A stretch of 64,000 nt of DNA from Listeria monocytogenes (GCF_013282665.1 NZ_CP054041.1:1336001-1400000); one strand, 5' to 3'; positions 8,069 through 20,759 are shown, counted from the stretch's first letter. Notes: generated from the letters alone by a model not told the origin. Made by a program: numbers and translations.

Positions 8069-8926
8069 ATGAACATAATTATAGCATTAATTCCGGCAGT
8101 AATGTGGGGGATTATGCCATTAGTTGTTTCAAAAATTGGCGGTAAACCGAGGCAACAAATCATTGGTACGACATTCGGGGCGCTAGCTTTCGCAATTGGA
8201 GTTTTTATTTTTACAAATCCAGAATATACGGCAACCATCATTATTGCTAGTTTTGTTTCTGGGGCATTTTGGAGCTTAGGCCAAATGAATCAGTTTCGGG
8301 CATTTACACAAGTAGGCGTATCAAAAACAATGCCGCTTTCAACCGGAATGCAGTTAGTAGGTACATCGCTATTTGGTGTATTCGCCTTTCATGAATGGGG
8401 GACAACTTCCAAATTAGTACTAGGATTTTCCGCATTAGCCCTAATTATTATCGGGATATTTTTAACAAGTTATCAACAACATAAAGACGAAAATTCCGGT
8501 CAAAATATGAAAAAAGGAATCATCACTTTACTTATTTCATCAGTAGGTTATGTTGGTTATGTCGTTATCACTCGCTGGTTTGATATTAGTGGTTGGGACG
8601 CGATTTTGCCTCAAGCAATTGGGATGGTAGTCGCAGGATTATTATTCTCTATTAAGTCAGAAGAAAAACGCTTTACAAAGCAGACCTGGTTAAACATGAT
8701 TCCCGGGGTTATGTGGGCTACTGGTAACTTGGCTCTACTATTCTCAAATAAACTGGTTGGAATCGCTACAGGTTTTTCTCTCTCTCAAATGGGCGTTGTC
8801 ATTTCGACAATTGGAGGAATACTTTTCTTAGGAGAGAAAAAAACCAAGAAAGAACTTATTTTGGTCATTATCGGAGTAGTCTTAGTAATTATCGGTGGAA
8901 CGATGATTGGTATTGCAAAAAGCTAA
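8069..8926 (+). CDS. GRP-family sugar uptake permease, copy 1
   Basis: This 285-residue membrane protein is of the glucose/ribose porter type in the drug/metabolite transporter superfamily. It has about ten helices, opens with [19 protein letters not shown], and repeats a [18 protein letters not shown] block near the end. Homologues import glucose or ribose with a proton or ion; the Listeria substrate is unproven. The gene stands alone. A close paralogue at 13547-14407 shares long stretches such as [16 protein letters not shown] and LPQAIGMV. Confidence 0.85.
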   Translation: MNIIIALIPAVMWGIMPLVVSKIGGKPRQQIIGTTFGALAFAIGVFIFTNPEYTATIIIASFVSGAFWSLGQMNQFRAFTQVGVSKTMPLSTGMQLVGTSLFGVFAFHEWGTTSKLVLGFSALALIIIGIFLTSYQQHKDENSGQNMKKGIITLLISSVGYVGYVVITRWFDISGWDAILPQAIGMVVAGLLFSIKSEEKRFTKQTWLNMIPGVMWATGNLALLFSNKLVGIATGFSLSQMGVVISTIGGILFLGEKKTKKELILVIIGVVLVIIGGTMIGIAKS

Positions 8927-8987
8927 GAATAACTTCCGGTTTGATATATGCTTAAATTAATCTAAATTAAAGGTGGTTATGTTGATA

Positions 8988-10250
8988 ATGAATGCGAAAT
9001 TAGAAGTAAATGGTGAGCTTGTGAAAGAATCCTATGTTTATTTGTTGTCGCGATATCTCGTTTTACGCCAAGAAAATTTTGATACAAAAGAAGATAAAAT
9101 ACCGTATAACACACTTAAGCACAATTCGATTTCACCAGCAGATGCGAATTTTGTAAATCCAAACTTTGATGTTGTATATTCAGAAGCCTGGATAGCTGTA
9201 GATGACGAAAATGCTGTTGTTTTAGAAGTGCCAGAAATAAAAAATAGATATTATACGGTTCAACTTTTAGATGGCTGGGGTGAAGTAGTAACTAATATCA
9301 ACGAACGTAATTTCCCAGAGCATCCACATGGAAAATTTGCTTTCGTTAAAAAAGGAACAAATCCTTCCATTCCAAATGACGCTGTAAAAATCGAATTACC
9401 ATCAGAAAAAGTGAAAGTGCTACTTCGTGTAGAACAAAAAGACGATCCAGAAGGCGCAGTAAAACTTCAAAAAGCATTCAAATTCGATGCACCAGATAAT
9501 ATAAAAATTAAAGAACCACTAGAAATACCACATTTTACTAACGCGGAGTTCTTATTAGAAGAAATTTATTCCAATTTAGAAGAACTGCTAGCTACTTATC
9601 CAGATAAAATGCCAAAAGCAGCGGAATTCCAAGATAAAGCAAGAAAAGTCGCAGCTTATATTGAACTTGGTGATGAACAAAAAGCCGAAGTGAGAAACTT
9701 AATTGTGAAAGAAGCCATCCCATATTTTACTAATGGTGCAAAAGGATTCGGTACACAAAAAGGCGGATGGTCGGTTACTTATGTAGCTGGCGCATTTGAA
9801 AATGATATTTTAGCACGAGCAATCATTAATTACGGCGGTATTTGGGCGAATTCTATTCAAGAAGCACTATATTTCATCGGCCAAAAAGGTACGGATAATG
9901 AGTTGTTAACTGGCGATAAAGTTTATAAAATTCATTTCCCGGCAGACGAACTCCCATCAGAACTGGCAGATGCCTTTTGGTCCGTTACCTTATATAGTGT
10001 TCCAGATTATCACGTTATCCCAAACAAATTAAACAAATTCTGCATCAATAACTACACAGGTCCAAAACTAAGTGAAGATGGCAGTTTGACGCTTTATATC
10101 GCGTCAGAAAAGCCGGCAGATGTGGATCAAGGAAACTGGTTACCAAGTAAGGCTGGAAGAGAATTCTCATTAAACTTCCGTCTATACGTTCCGAAAAAAG
10201 AAGTATTGGAAGGGAAAGTATTTTTACCACCGCTTGAAGTTATAAAATAA
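8988..10250 (+). CDS. DUF1254/DUF1214 domain protein
   Basis: A soluble protein of about 420 residues. The N-terminal half has the DUF1254 pattern (NFDVVYSEAWIAVD, NRYYTVQLLDGWGEV); the C-terminal part has the DUF1214 pattern (ADAFWSVTLYSVPDYHVIPN to FRLYVP). There is no signal peptide. The ATG at 8988 is used; AAAGGTGG ends 11 bases upstream, and a TTG at 8982 would give a shorter gap, so the start is uncertain by a few codons. Function is unknown. From memory it matches lmo0170. It stands between a transporter and the internalin-like gene with its own terminator. Confidence 0.8.
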   Translation: MNAKLEVNGELVKESYVYLLSRYLVLRQENFDTKEDKIPYNTLKHNSISPADANFVNPNFDVVYSEAWIAVDDENAVVLEVPEIKNRYYTVQLLDGWGEVVTNINERNFPEHPHGKFAFVKKGTNPSIPNDAVKIELPSEKVKVLLRVEQKDDPEGAVKLQKAFKFDAPDNIKIKEPLEIPHFTNAEFLLEEIYSNLEELLATYPDKMPKAAEFQDKARKVAAYIELGDEQKAEVRNLIVKEAIPYFTNGAKGFGTQKGGWSVTYVAGAFENDILARAIINYGGIWANSIQEALYFIGQKGTDNELLTGDKVYKIHFPADELPSELADAFWSVTLYSVPDYHVIPNKLNKFCINNYTGPKLSEDGSLTLYIASEKPADVDQGNWLPSKAGREFSLNFRLYVPKKEVLEGKVFLPPLEVIK

Positions 10251-10260
10251 ACCCAATAAG

Positions 10261-10308
10261 CTAAGTATGAAACTATCAAACTCAGGTAGTAACATACTTA
10301 GTTTTTTT
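10261..10308 (+). terminator. Terminator of the DUF1254 gene
   Basis: CTAAGTATG pairs with CATACTTAG, followed by seven T. Confidence 0.85.
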
Positions 10309-10312
10309 GTGC

Positions 10313-10519
10313 ATAAAAATAAAAACGATTACACCTTTGTATTATAATGAGACTATTTTAAATCGTTTTGATACGAAAATACCCTTTTTGTTCACTAAAA
10401 AGACACATAAAGGGTGTTTTTCGTCTAAAACAACTACTAAAATTAGTCTTTTCTTCAGTTTTAGTCTGTTATGATAGAGCTATCAGATTAAATTAATCAC
10501 AGCCTGGAGGAAACAAGAA
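10313..10519 (+). promoter_or_regulatory. Promoter and leader region of the internalin-like gene
   Basis: A TATAAT lies at 10343-10348. Downstream, a terminator-like hairpin (AAAATACCCTTT near 10376-10387, AAAGGGTGTTTTT near 10409-10421) comes before a second possible -10, TATGAT near 10470. The ribosome binding site is GGAGGAAA just before 10520. The order promoter, hairpin, promoter suggests either attenuation or two transcripts. Confidence 0.4.
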
Positions 10520-13033
10520 ATGAGAAAAATACCTGTTGTTGTTTCTCTTGCTTTGTGTTTTAGCCTAGTTAGTCCAAGTTTGTATGCTAGTGCAGATACA
10601 ACCAACACTAAGGAAAAGGTAACTAGCAACACAAAACAACCTACCACTACCGATTCCGCGCAATCTAGCGGAACTGACAATACACAAACCATTCCGCAGA
10701 AAACGATAGAACCTAATCCAACAATACCTAGTGAAGACGCTACGAACACACCTTCAAACACCACAAATAAGAACGATACTCCTAAAAATAGTTTAAAATC
10801 AACTTCTGAAAACGGAAAAACTTATACTGAACTATTTCCAGATGCTAATTTAGCTAAAGTAATTGCTAAAAATATTAGCGGAGTAGAAGATATTAACGCA
10901 GAAGTAACAGATGCAGAACTTCAAAGTATCACTAACTTAGTAGCGACAAATCAAAACATCACGAGTTTAGAGGGCATTGAGCATTTAACGGCGTTGGAAA
11001 ATATTAATGTGAACTCCAACAAACTCACTACCATAAATCCGTTACTTAACGTACCAACTCTAAAGTCCATTAGTGCAAATAATAATAAAATGACGGGAAC
11101 TTTGAGTCTGGTGAACACATTGCCGGAGTTGCGCACATTAAATTTGAATGGTAATGCGATTACTGAATTAGATGTTGAAAACCAACCTAGTTTAGTAACC
11201 TTGTCAGCGGATGAACTAGAAGTGAAAAAGCTAACCTTGAAAAATTTAGCTCAGTTAGATGGCTTTGGAAGAATTGCTTCTAGTATCACTATTGATTGGG
11301 GCGAATTAGAAAGTATTACATTAACTAATTTACCGAAAATAGTGAGCATAGATATTAGCGGGAACTATTTGGACAGTAATGATATACATTTAGAAAATCT
11401 CTCTAATGTTACGAATCTAGATTTCAGTAGTAATGAACTCACTAAGCTACCTCAAATTACCGATTTTCCGCTTTTGACTACAATTAATGTAAGAAATAAT
11501 AAAATCGATAAGCTAGAGTCAAGTAAATTAGTGAACGTACCAAAACTTACAATGTTAAGCGCGGACAAACAATCTGTTACACTCTCAAAAAAGATTGCTG
11601 CGGGGAACTTTGTAATAACGAATAATATTGAAAATCTAGGAGGGCAAATTACTTCTCCAAAAACAATTTCTAACAACGGAATTTACTCCAATCAAAGCAT
11701 TACATGGGCAAGTGAAGAGTTAGCAGGTGTATCAAAGGTTTCATATACATTTGATGAAGTGATTAATAGCCCGACAATTAAAGGTAAGTATACCGGAACT
11801 GTAAATCAACCGGTGGACGTTAAGGCGTTACCAGTAATTACGGCTGATAAGAGCATTTCGTACGACCCTGTAAATGCGAAGGATGAGGCGACATTTTTAC
11901 AAGATATTCATGCATCTGCTTCAGAAAATGCAAGGATTACGAGTGATTACAGTGAGGTAGTCGATTTCAAAGTGCCAGGCGATTACGTGGTTACACTACA
12001 AGCCGCAAATGATTTTGACTTAAAGGCTGACTCTGTTACTGTTGTTGTGCATATTAACGATATCCAAAAACCACAAGTGACGGTTGATGCGAATGAGGTT
12101 TCTTTTGAGGTTGGGACAGAACTTACTAGTGAAGCGATTCTTGCTAAATCTGGTGCGAAAGTTACAGATCTTTACGACGAAGAACCGAAGATGGAAGTGG
12201 ATTTTTCCGAAGTTGATTCAAGCAAACTTGGAACATACGAAGTAACGATAACGGCAAAAAGTAAAAGTGGCGCTTCCGCAGATCCGCTGAAACTTACTAT
12301 TAAAATAGTGGATACAGAAAGCCCTGTTATCCAAATTGGTAACCTTGAAATAGTTGTCGAAAAAGACAGCGTACTAACAGCGGAACAAATTATTCGTGAC
12401 GCTAGAATAACGGCAACAGATAATTATGATAAAGATTTGAGTATTTACGTGGATTTAACGAAGGTAGATACTTCCAAACCGGGCAGTTATAAGGTAACCG
12501 TTTATACAAAAGATTCATCTGGTAATCGCTCAGGAACAGAAACGGTTATAGTGAAAGTTCCAGAAGCTAAAACTGGGAAAATTATAATTCAATATTTGGA
12601 TAGCGAAAATAATGAATTAGCTGAAAGCGGCACGATTACCGGCGAAGTTGGCGCTACGTATGAAACGTTTGCTAAAGAAATTGAAGGCTATACCCTAAAA
12701 GAAAAACCAGTTAATGCTAATGGAGTATTTGAAGAAATTGGGCAAACGGTTCAATATATATATATGAAAGACACAATTAAGCCAGAGCTTCCAGTATACA
12801 ATGAAAATAGTTTAATGCCAGAGGTGTCGAATAACGACCATAATTCAACTGCCGCATCGTCTCAACAAATACCAAACAATGCAGAAGAAAAACAATCAAA
12901 GATGTATTCAAAACAGAATCAAGTGCAGATAGCGCTCCCAAATACAGGAGATAGTACTAATTTGATCTTTGTTTTTATGGGTATTCTGTTGATTGCTGGG
13001 TTAACTATTTCTAAAACTAGAAGAAAAAATTGA
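10520..13033 (+). CDS. Internalin-like LRR/MucBP surface protein, LPXTG-anchored
   Basis: This 837-residue cell-wall protein begins with a signal peptide (1-26, ending YASAD). It continues with a Thr/Asn/Ser-rich linker (27-100), a leucine-rich repeat array (about 125-345; repeats such as LTALENINVNSNKLTTI and PELRTLNLNGNAITEL), and three Ig/DUF5011-like beta domains (about 440-680; VDFKVPGDYVVTL, SSKLGTYEVTITA, TSKPGSYKVTVYT). A MucBP-type domain (about 688-752, KIIIQYLDSENNELAES) and a sortase A signal LPNTG at 806 complete it. LRR domains of internalins bind host proteins and MucBP binds mucin, so host or mucus adhesion is likely; no ligand can be named. From memory it is the lmo0171 counterpart. 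It has its own promoter region and terminator. Confidence 0.9.
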   Translation: MRKIPVVVSLALCFSLVSPSLYASADTTNTKEKVTSNTKQPTTTDSAQSSGTDNTQTIPQKTIEPNPTIPSEDATNTPSNTTNKNDTPKNSLKSTSENGKTYTELFPDANLAKVIAKNISGVEDINAEVTDAELQSITNLVATNQNITSLEGIEHLTALENINVNSNKLTTINPLLNVPTLKSISANNNKMTGTLSLVNTLPELRTLNLNGNAITELDVENQPSLVTLSADELEVKKLTLKNLAQLDGFGRIASSITIDWGELESITLTNLPKIVSIDISGNYLDSNDIHLENLSNVTNLDFSSNELTKLPQITDFPLLTTINVRNNKIDKLESSKLVNVPKLTMLSADKQSVTLSKKIAAGNFVITNNIENLGGQITSPKTISNNGIYSNQSITWASEELAGVSKVSYTFDEVINSPTIKGKYTGTVNQPVDVKALPVITADKSISYDPVNAKDEATFLQDIHASASENARITSDYSEVVDFKVPGDYVVTLQAANDFDLKADSVTVVVHINDIQKPQVTVDANEVSFEVGTELTSEAILAKSGAKVTDLYDEEPKMEVDFSEVDSSKLGTYEVTITAKSKSGASADPLKLTIKIVDTESPVIQIGNLEIVVEKDSVLTAEQIIRDARITATDNYDKDLSIYVDLTKVDTSKPGSYKVTVYTKDSSGNRSGTETVIVKVPEAKTGKIIIQYLDSENNELAESGTITGEVGATYETFAKEIEGYTLKEKPVNANGVFEEIGQTVQYIYMKDTIKPELPVYNENSLMPEVSNNDHNSTAASSQQIPNNAEEKQSKMYSKQNQVQIALPNTGDSTNLIFVFMGILLIAGLTISKTRRKN

Positions 13034-13034
13034 T

Positions 13035-13072
13035 AAAAATCACCTCGTAAATTTTTGCGGGGTGATTTTCTT
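13035..13072 (+). terminator. Terminator of the internalin-like gene
   Basis: AAAATCACCTCG pairs with CGGGGTGATTTT, followed by a T-rich tract. Confidence 0.85.
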
Positions 13073-13546
13073 TATTTAAAATAAAAATAATGGGACCCTG
13101 ATTAAAAGAAGCTGTGTTCCAAAAATAGTTGTTGCTGTATTTTGATTCGTATCAACCGTTTTCTCCACTAAATTATGGATGGAGCATTCTCGTTAGTGTT
13201 TTGTAGTAATGCAATATTATTAGCATCTTGTGTATCAACGAGTGCGAAAATGGGTGTAAGTGCTATTTAAATGGTCAAGGAACTTAAAATTATAAGGCGG
13301 GCGATGTTTTTCTTCGTGAACATTAAATTGGAATTTAATTTTATTGCTTGAATACGGGGTAATAGTTAAAATTTAGTAACTTTTTTGGTATATTTTTTCT
13401 TAATAATGAACAATGAGAATCACAAAAAGATAGGGTAGCTATTTAAGTGCTTTTTACACCGAAAGCCACTACCATCTTCCTGGTATTTCAGCTATAATGA
13501 AGTAATTGAAAACTAAATTAAAGCATAAACAAGGAGGAAAAACGAT
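13073..13546. other. Non-coding scar between the internalin-like gene and transporter copy 2
   Basis: About 470 bases have no convincing gene. A 31-codon frame at 13175-13270 (MDGAFSLVFCSNAILL) and a short overlapping frame read like hydrophobic gene debris but have no ribosome binding site. In EGD-e I remember transposase remnants and another LPXTG gene here (lmo0172-lmo0175); none is present. AAGGAGG at 13531-13537 is the ribosome binding site of the next gene. Confidence 0.5.
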
Positions 13547-14407
13547 TTGAACATTATGATTGCGCTGATTCCTGCATTACTTTGGGGAACAGTTCCGCTA
13601 ATTATTACAAAATTTGGCGGTTCAACAAGACAACAAACAATGGGAATGACACTAGGGGCACTCACTTTTGCGGTAATCGTTTTCTTCTTTACTGACCCAG
13701 TTTATACGCTTAAAACAGTAGGAATTAGTTTTATCACAGGGTGTTTATGGACTGTGGGGCAGATGTTCCAACTGAAAGCATTCAAAATTATCGGTGTTTC
13801 TAAAGCGATGCCGATTTCTACAGGGATGCAATTAGTCGGAACAACACTTTGTGGGGTAATCTTATTTCATGAATGGGATACGACACTTCGAATTATTTTA
13901 GGATTTATTGCACTTGCGCTAATTGTTGGCGGGATTTTCTTAACATCCTATGCGGAAAAAGAAGAAGATGGAACTAATGCATTAAAACAAGGTTTAATCA
14001 CATTATTCATATCGGCTTGTGGTTATGTTGGTTTAGTCGTTCTAATTCAAGGTTTCAAAATCGATGGAATTAACGCAATCTTGCCCCAAGCGATTGGGAT
14101 GGTTTTAAGTGCGCTAATTATGACGCATAGCGGTGGCGTAGAAAAACGTTTCAATAAACGAACGCTTTTACTTATTATTCCAGGGATAATCTGGGCGGCT
14201 GGGAACGTTGCGATGGTTCATGCTAACCAACTTGTTGGCGTTGCGACTGGTTTTTCACTTTCGCAATTAGGAGTTGTTATCTCAACTATTGGCGGCATCG
14301 TACTTTTAAAAGAAAAGAAAACACAAAAAGAAATGTTTTTTGTTATTGTGGGCGTAGTTTTAGTCGTTCTCGGCGGGATTTTAATCGGCGTTGCAAAAGG
14401 CGCTTAA
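13547..14407 (+). CDS. GRP-family sugar uptake permease, copy 2
   Basis: A 286-residue paralogue of 8069-8926 with the same ten-helix layout: MIALIPALLWGTVPLIITKFGG at the N-terminus (quoted in part) and [19 protein letters not shown] near the C-terminus. It starts with TTG at 13547, nine bases after AAGGAGG. A proton-linked glucose or ribose uptake role is the family expectation, not shown. The two paralogues flank the DUF1254 and internalin-like genes in the same orientation. Confidence 0.85.
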   Translation: MNIMIALIPALLWGTVPLIITKFGGSTRQQTMGMTLGALTFAVIVFFFTDPVYTLKTVGISFITGCLWTVGQMFQLKAFKIIGVSKAMPISTGMQLVGTTLCGVILFHEWDTTLRIILGFIALALIVGGIFLTSYAEKEEDGTNALKQGLITLFISACGYVGLVVLIQGFKIDGINAILPQAIGMVLSALIMTHSGGVEKRFNKRTLLLIIPGIIWAAGNVAMVHANQLVGVATGFSLSQLGVVISTIGGIVLLKEKKTQKEMFFVIVGVVLVVLGGILIGVAKGA

Positions 14408-14436
14408 TTAATTATTTCGTTTAGCGCGAAAAATGA

Positions 14437-16473
<2,037 letters not shown>

Positions 16474-16477
16474 TAAC

Positions 16478-16516
16478 AATGAGTCCTAATTCATTTGAGT
16501 TAGGGCTCATTTTTTC
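16478..16516 (+). terminator. Terminator of metG
   Basis: AATGAGTCCTAA pairs with TTAGGGCTCATT, followed by TTTTT. Confidence 0.88.
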
Positions 16517-16833
16517 AGAAATCGTTTATAAATATAAACATGTTCATCATCAGTAGCAGTTCACTCGTTTGAAATGGTTATTCTATCCTTCGTATGGTTT
16601 AATCAAATACTTCTGGTATTGCAGGGTGAACTGGTTAACTGCTCCGCAAACGGTGTCAATTATCGTTATTACGATTGAATGGAAAAGTGCGAGTTTCGTC
16701 GGGTTAGTATTCCTTGATGGATTGCAAAATATTTCACCATTATACTACGAAGCTGCCAATTAGGTAGCTTTTTTTGTATGCATCAAAAATTATAGTATAA
16801 TAGAAGGAAATGATTTTATTAGGAGGAATTCCC
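16517..16833. other. Non-coding junction where EGD-e carries a sugar cluster
   Basis: No supported gene. A 64-codon open frame at 16569-16763 has no ribosome binding site and no recognisable protein. From memory, EGD-e has a ROK regulator, sugar ABC transporter and alpha-glucosidases (lmo0178-lmo0184) between metS and tatD. Here the two are direct neighbours, so this stretch may hold the scar. A TATAAT-like box near 16793 and AGGAGG at 16821-16826 belong to the tatD-like gene. Confidence 0.5.
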
Positions 16834-17607
16834 TTGCTATTTGACACGCATGTACACCTCAATGACGAGGCTTTTGATGATGATATAGAAGAAGTAATAA
16901 AACGCGCACAGGAAAATGATGTGACTCGTATGGCTGTCGTAGGCTTTAATAAAGAAACAATTGACCGAGCGCTTGAATTAGCCGAGAAATATGATTTTAT
17001 CTCATTAATCGTCGGCTGGCACCCCACGGACGCTATTACATTCACGGATGCAGATTTAGAATGGCTCCGCGATTTAGCACTTACACACCCGAAAGTAGTT
17101 GCTTTGGGGGAAATGGGCTTAGATTATCACTGGGACACTTCGCCAAAAGAAACGCAATTTGAGGTTTTTAGAAAACAAATCCGTTTAGCGAAAGAAGTGA
17201 ATTTACCGATAGTCATTCACAACCGCGAAGCAACAGAAGATGTTGTACGTATTTTGCAAGAAGAACACGCAGAAGAAGTAGGCGGAATTATGCATTGTTT
17301 TGGTGAAACTGTCGAAGTAATGGAAGCTTGCTTAGCGATGAATTTTTACATTTCATTCGGTGGAACAGTCACTTTTAAAAACGCAAAATTACCAAAAATT
17401 GCAGCCCAAGCTATACCAATTGACCGTTTATTAATTGAAACTGACGCGCCGTATCTCGCTCCGACCCCAAATCGTGGAAAAAGAAATGAACCTGGATACG
17501 TCAAGTTAGTTGCCGAAAAAATTGCAGAACTGAAAGAAATGAAATATAGCGAAATCGCCACGCACTCAACAGAAAACGCGAAAAGACTATTTAGAATCAA
17601 AGACTAA
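16834..17607 (+). CDS. TatD-family metal-dependent DNase
   Basis: This 257-residue TIM-barrel hydrolase has the DTHVHLND metal site at the N-terminus, GEMGLDYHWD, VIHNRE, MHCFG and ETDAPYLAP motifs that ligate two metals. Family members show 3'-5' nuclease activity on DNA and RNA. The TTG at 16834 lies seven bases after AGGAGG; the upstream ATG at 16810 would place that site inside the coding region. The gene corresponds to yabD of B. subtilis. Confidence 0.92.
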   Translation: MLFDTHVHLNDEAFDDDIEEVIKRAQENDVTRMAVVGFNKETIDRALELAEKYDFISLIVGWHPTDAITFTDADLEWLRDLALTHPKVVALGEMGLDYHWDTSPKETQFEVFRKQIRLAKEVNLPIVIHNREATEDVVRILQEEHAEEVGGIMHCFGETVEVMEACLAMNFYISFGGTVTFKNAKLPKIAAQAIPIDRLLIETDAPYLAPTPNRGKRNEPGYVKLVAEKIAELKEMKYSEIATHSTENAKRLFRIKD

Positions 17608-17608
17608 T

Positions 17609-17644
17609 TGTAACATGATTGTAATATAAGGCCCAGTCTGTAAC
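17609..17644 (+). promoter_or_regulatory. Candidate WalR (YycF) binding sites
   Basis: TGTAAC and TGTAAT separated by ATGAT (17609-17625) match the published WalR consensus TGTWAH-N5-TGTWAH exactly, and another TGTAAC half-site lies at 17639-17644. A ten-base repeat TGTTACATTT occurs at 17739 and 17764. WalR controls peptidoglycan-remodelling genes in Firmicutes, and the gene downstream is a wall-active 3D protein. The site is more than 200 bases upstream of the promoter, which weakens the case. Confidence 0.45.
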
Positions 17645-17839
17645 CCAATCTTAAGCTTCGTGTAGATAAAAATCATGACCGGGATAAAAACCCTTATTTT
17701 ATGCCTACGACCAGAGACGTAGAAAAATGACACATTTCTGTTACATTTGACACTTTAAAAGAATGTTACATTTTAAAATGGCTCTATATCAACGTTTATC
17801 GAAGAAGTTTGCGAAGATATGAACAATCTGTATAAAAAA

Positions 17840-17869
17840 TTGACAGTTCTTCCCTCCCCTGTATATAAT
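17840..17869 (+). promoter_or_regulatory. SigA promoter of the YabE-like gene
   Basis: TTGACA and TATAAT are both perfect, with an 18-base spacer. The start codon lies 30 bases downstream, so the leader is short. Confidence 0.85.
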
Positions 17870-17898
17870 CACTAGCGAAGTAGAAAGGGGAGAAATAC

Positions 17899-19107
17899 AT
17901 GACCATGGAAAACAGCAGTAACGTAGCCCAATCATCAAAATGGAAACTACCAATCATGATTGCAGGATTTGTTATTGTAGTAGCATTGGTTTTTTATTTC
18001 GTTTTCGAAGGAACTAAAAACGATATCACTATAGTAAACGCTGGTGAAAAAATTGAATCAAGAACACATGCTAAAACTGTTTCAGAAGCATTAGACGAAG
18101 CAGGCATTAAAGTAAGTGAACGTGATGAAATTGCTCCAGGGAAAAATGCAGAAATTAAAGACGGTATGGAAATCAAATATTTACCAGCTCGTCAAATTAC
18201 AATAAATGATAATGGTACTAAAAAAGACGTTTGGAGCACAAAAACAAACGTAGCAGACTTGCTTAAAGATGAAAATATTACAACTCGTCCGCAAGATGTG
18301 TTAAACGTAGCATTAGACACTAAATTAAAAGATGGCCTTGAGGTTAACATTAACCGTGCCATTCAACTTTCCTTACAAAACGGAACGAAAAAAGATACAG
18401 TATGGACAACAAAAACAAAAGTTAGTGATTTACTAGCTGAGAAAAATATTAAACTTGATCAAGATGACCGTGTGTCACCTGCGAAAGACAGTAACTTAAA
18501 AGAAAAAATGACTGTAGAAGTTACATATGTCAATTCAAAAGCAGAAAAGAAAAATGAACAAGTTAAATTCGAAACAGTTTACAAAGAAGACGATAGCCTA
18601 AATAAAGGCGTTGAAAAAGTTGTTCAAGAAGGTAAGAACGGCGAAAAAGTTGTTGAGTATAAAGTAACATTTGAAAATGGCAAAGAGAAAAAACGCGATG
18701 TCATTAAAGAAAATGTCACTTCTAATAAAACGGATAAAGTAGTTGTACGCGGTACGAAAGAAAAAGTGGTAGCAACACAAGTTTCCAACTCATCCGCTTC
18801 AAATTCTTCAACATCAGCTCCATCATCAGGTGGTAAAACTTACAGAATGGAATCTACTGCTTATTCAGGTGGAGGTATTACAGCTTACGGTATTAACCTA
18901 AGTGCTAACCCTGGATTAAAAGTAATTGCAGTTGATCCACGAGTTATTCCGCTAGGCTCTAAAGTATGGGTTGAAGGGTACGGAGAAGCGATCGCTGGAG
19001 ATACTGGCGGCGTTATCAAAGGAAATATCGTTGACGTTTATTTCCCAAATGAAAGTCAGTGCTATTCATGGGGTAGAAGAATGGTAACTGTCAAAGTGTT
19101 AAACTAA
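17899..19107 (+). CDS. YabE-like cell-wall protein (DUF348, G5, 3D domains)
   Basis: A 402-residue surface protein with an N-terminal membrane anchor or uncleaved signal (about residues 14-34). It has three DUF348 repeats (about 42-92, 98-150, 152-205; VSEALDEAGI, VADLLKDENI, VSDLLAEKNI), a G5 domain (about 215-285), a Ser-rich linker and a C-terminal 3D domain (about 313-402). The 3D domain has the acidic motif GDTGGVIKGNIVDVYF. The layout matches B. subtilis YabE and resembles Rpf/Sps proteins with transglycosylase-like folds, so a muralytic role in growth or resuscitation is expected. The start at 17899 follows AAAGGGGA. Confidence 0.9.
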   Translation: MTMENSSNVAQSSKWKLPIMIAGFVIVVALVFYFVFEGTKNDITIVNAGEKIESRTHAKTVSEALDEAGIKVSERDEIAPGKNAEIKDGMEIKYLPARQITINDNGTKKDVWSTKTNVADLLKDENITTRPQDVLNVALDTKLKDGLEVNINRAIQLSLQNGTKKDTVWTTKTKVSDLLAEKNIKLDQDDRVSPAKDSNLKEKMTVEVTYVNSKAEKKNEQVKFETVYKEDDSLNKGVEKVVQEGKNGEKVVEYKVTFENGKEKKRDVIKENVTSNKTDKVVVRGTKEKVVATQVSNSSASNSSTSAPSSGGKTYRMESTAYSGGGITAYGINLSANPGLKVIAVDPRVIPLGSKVWVEGYGEAIAGDTGGVIKGNIVDVYFPNESQCYSWGRRMVTVKVLN

Positions 19108-19117
19108 TTTCGTATAA

Positions 19118-19149
19118 AAACGAGGCTGACTCATAGGGCCTCGTTTTTT
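19118..19149 (+). terminator. Terminator of the YabE-like gene
   Basis: AAACGAGGC pairs with GCCTCGTTT, followed by TTT. Confidence 0.85.
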
Positions 19150-19208
19150 CTTTGCCTAAAATGTGGTATGATGTATGTACTTATTTTATAAAAAAGGATG
19201 TAGTCATT

Positions 19209-20664
<1,456 letters not shown>

Positions 20665-20730
20665 ATTTTTTCGAAAAGAGCGCTTTCTTAGTTGACAGTT
20701 AGCCCTTCTAACTGTTAAAATATTTGGTTA

Positions 20731-20759
20731 TTGATTTCAGAACCGAACTATGCTATAAT
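20731..20759 (+). promoter_or_regulatory. SigA promoter of veg
   Basis: TTGATT and TATAAT with a 17-base spacer, about 25 bases before the veg start. A further TTGACA at 20694 may mark an upstream promoter. Confidence 0.75.

Noticed and set aside
16569..16763. 64-codon open frame between metG and the tatD-like gene
   Set aside because: No ribosome binding site, no recognisable protein pattern; treated as chance or scar sequence.
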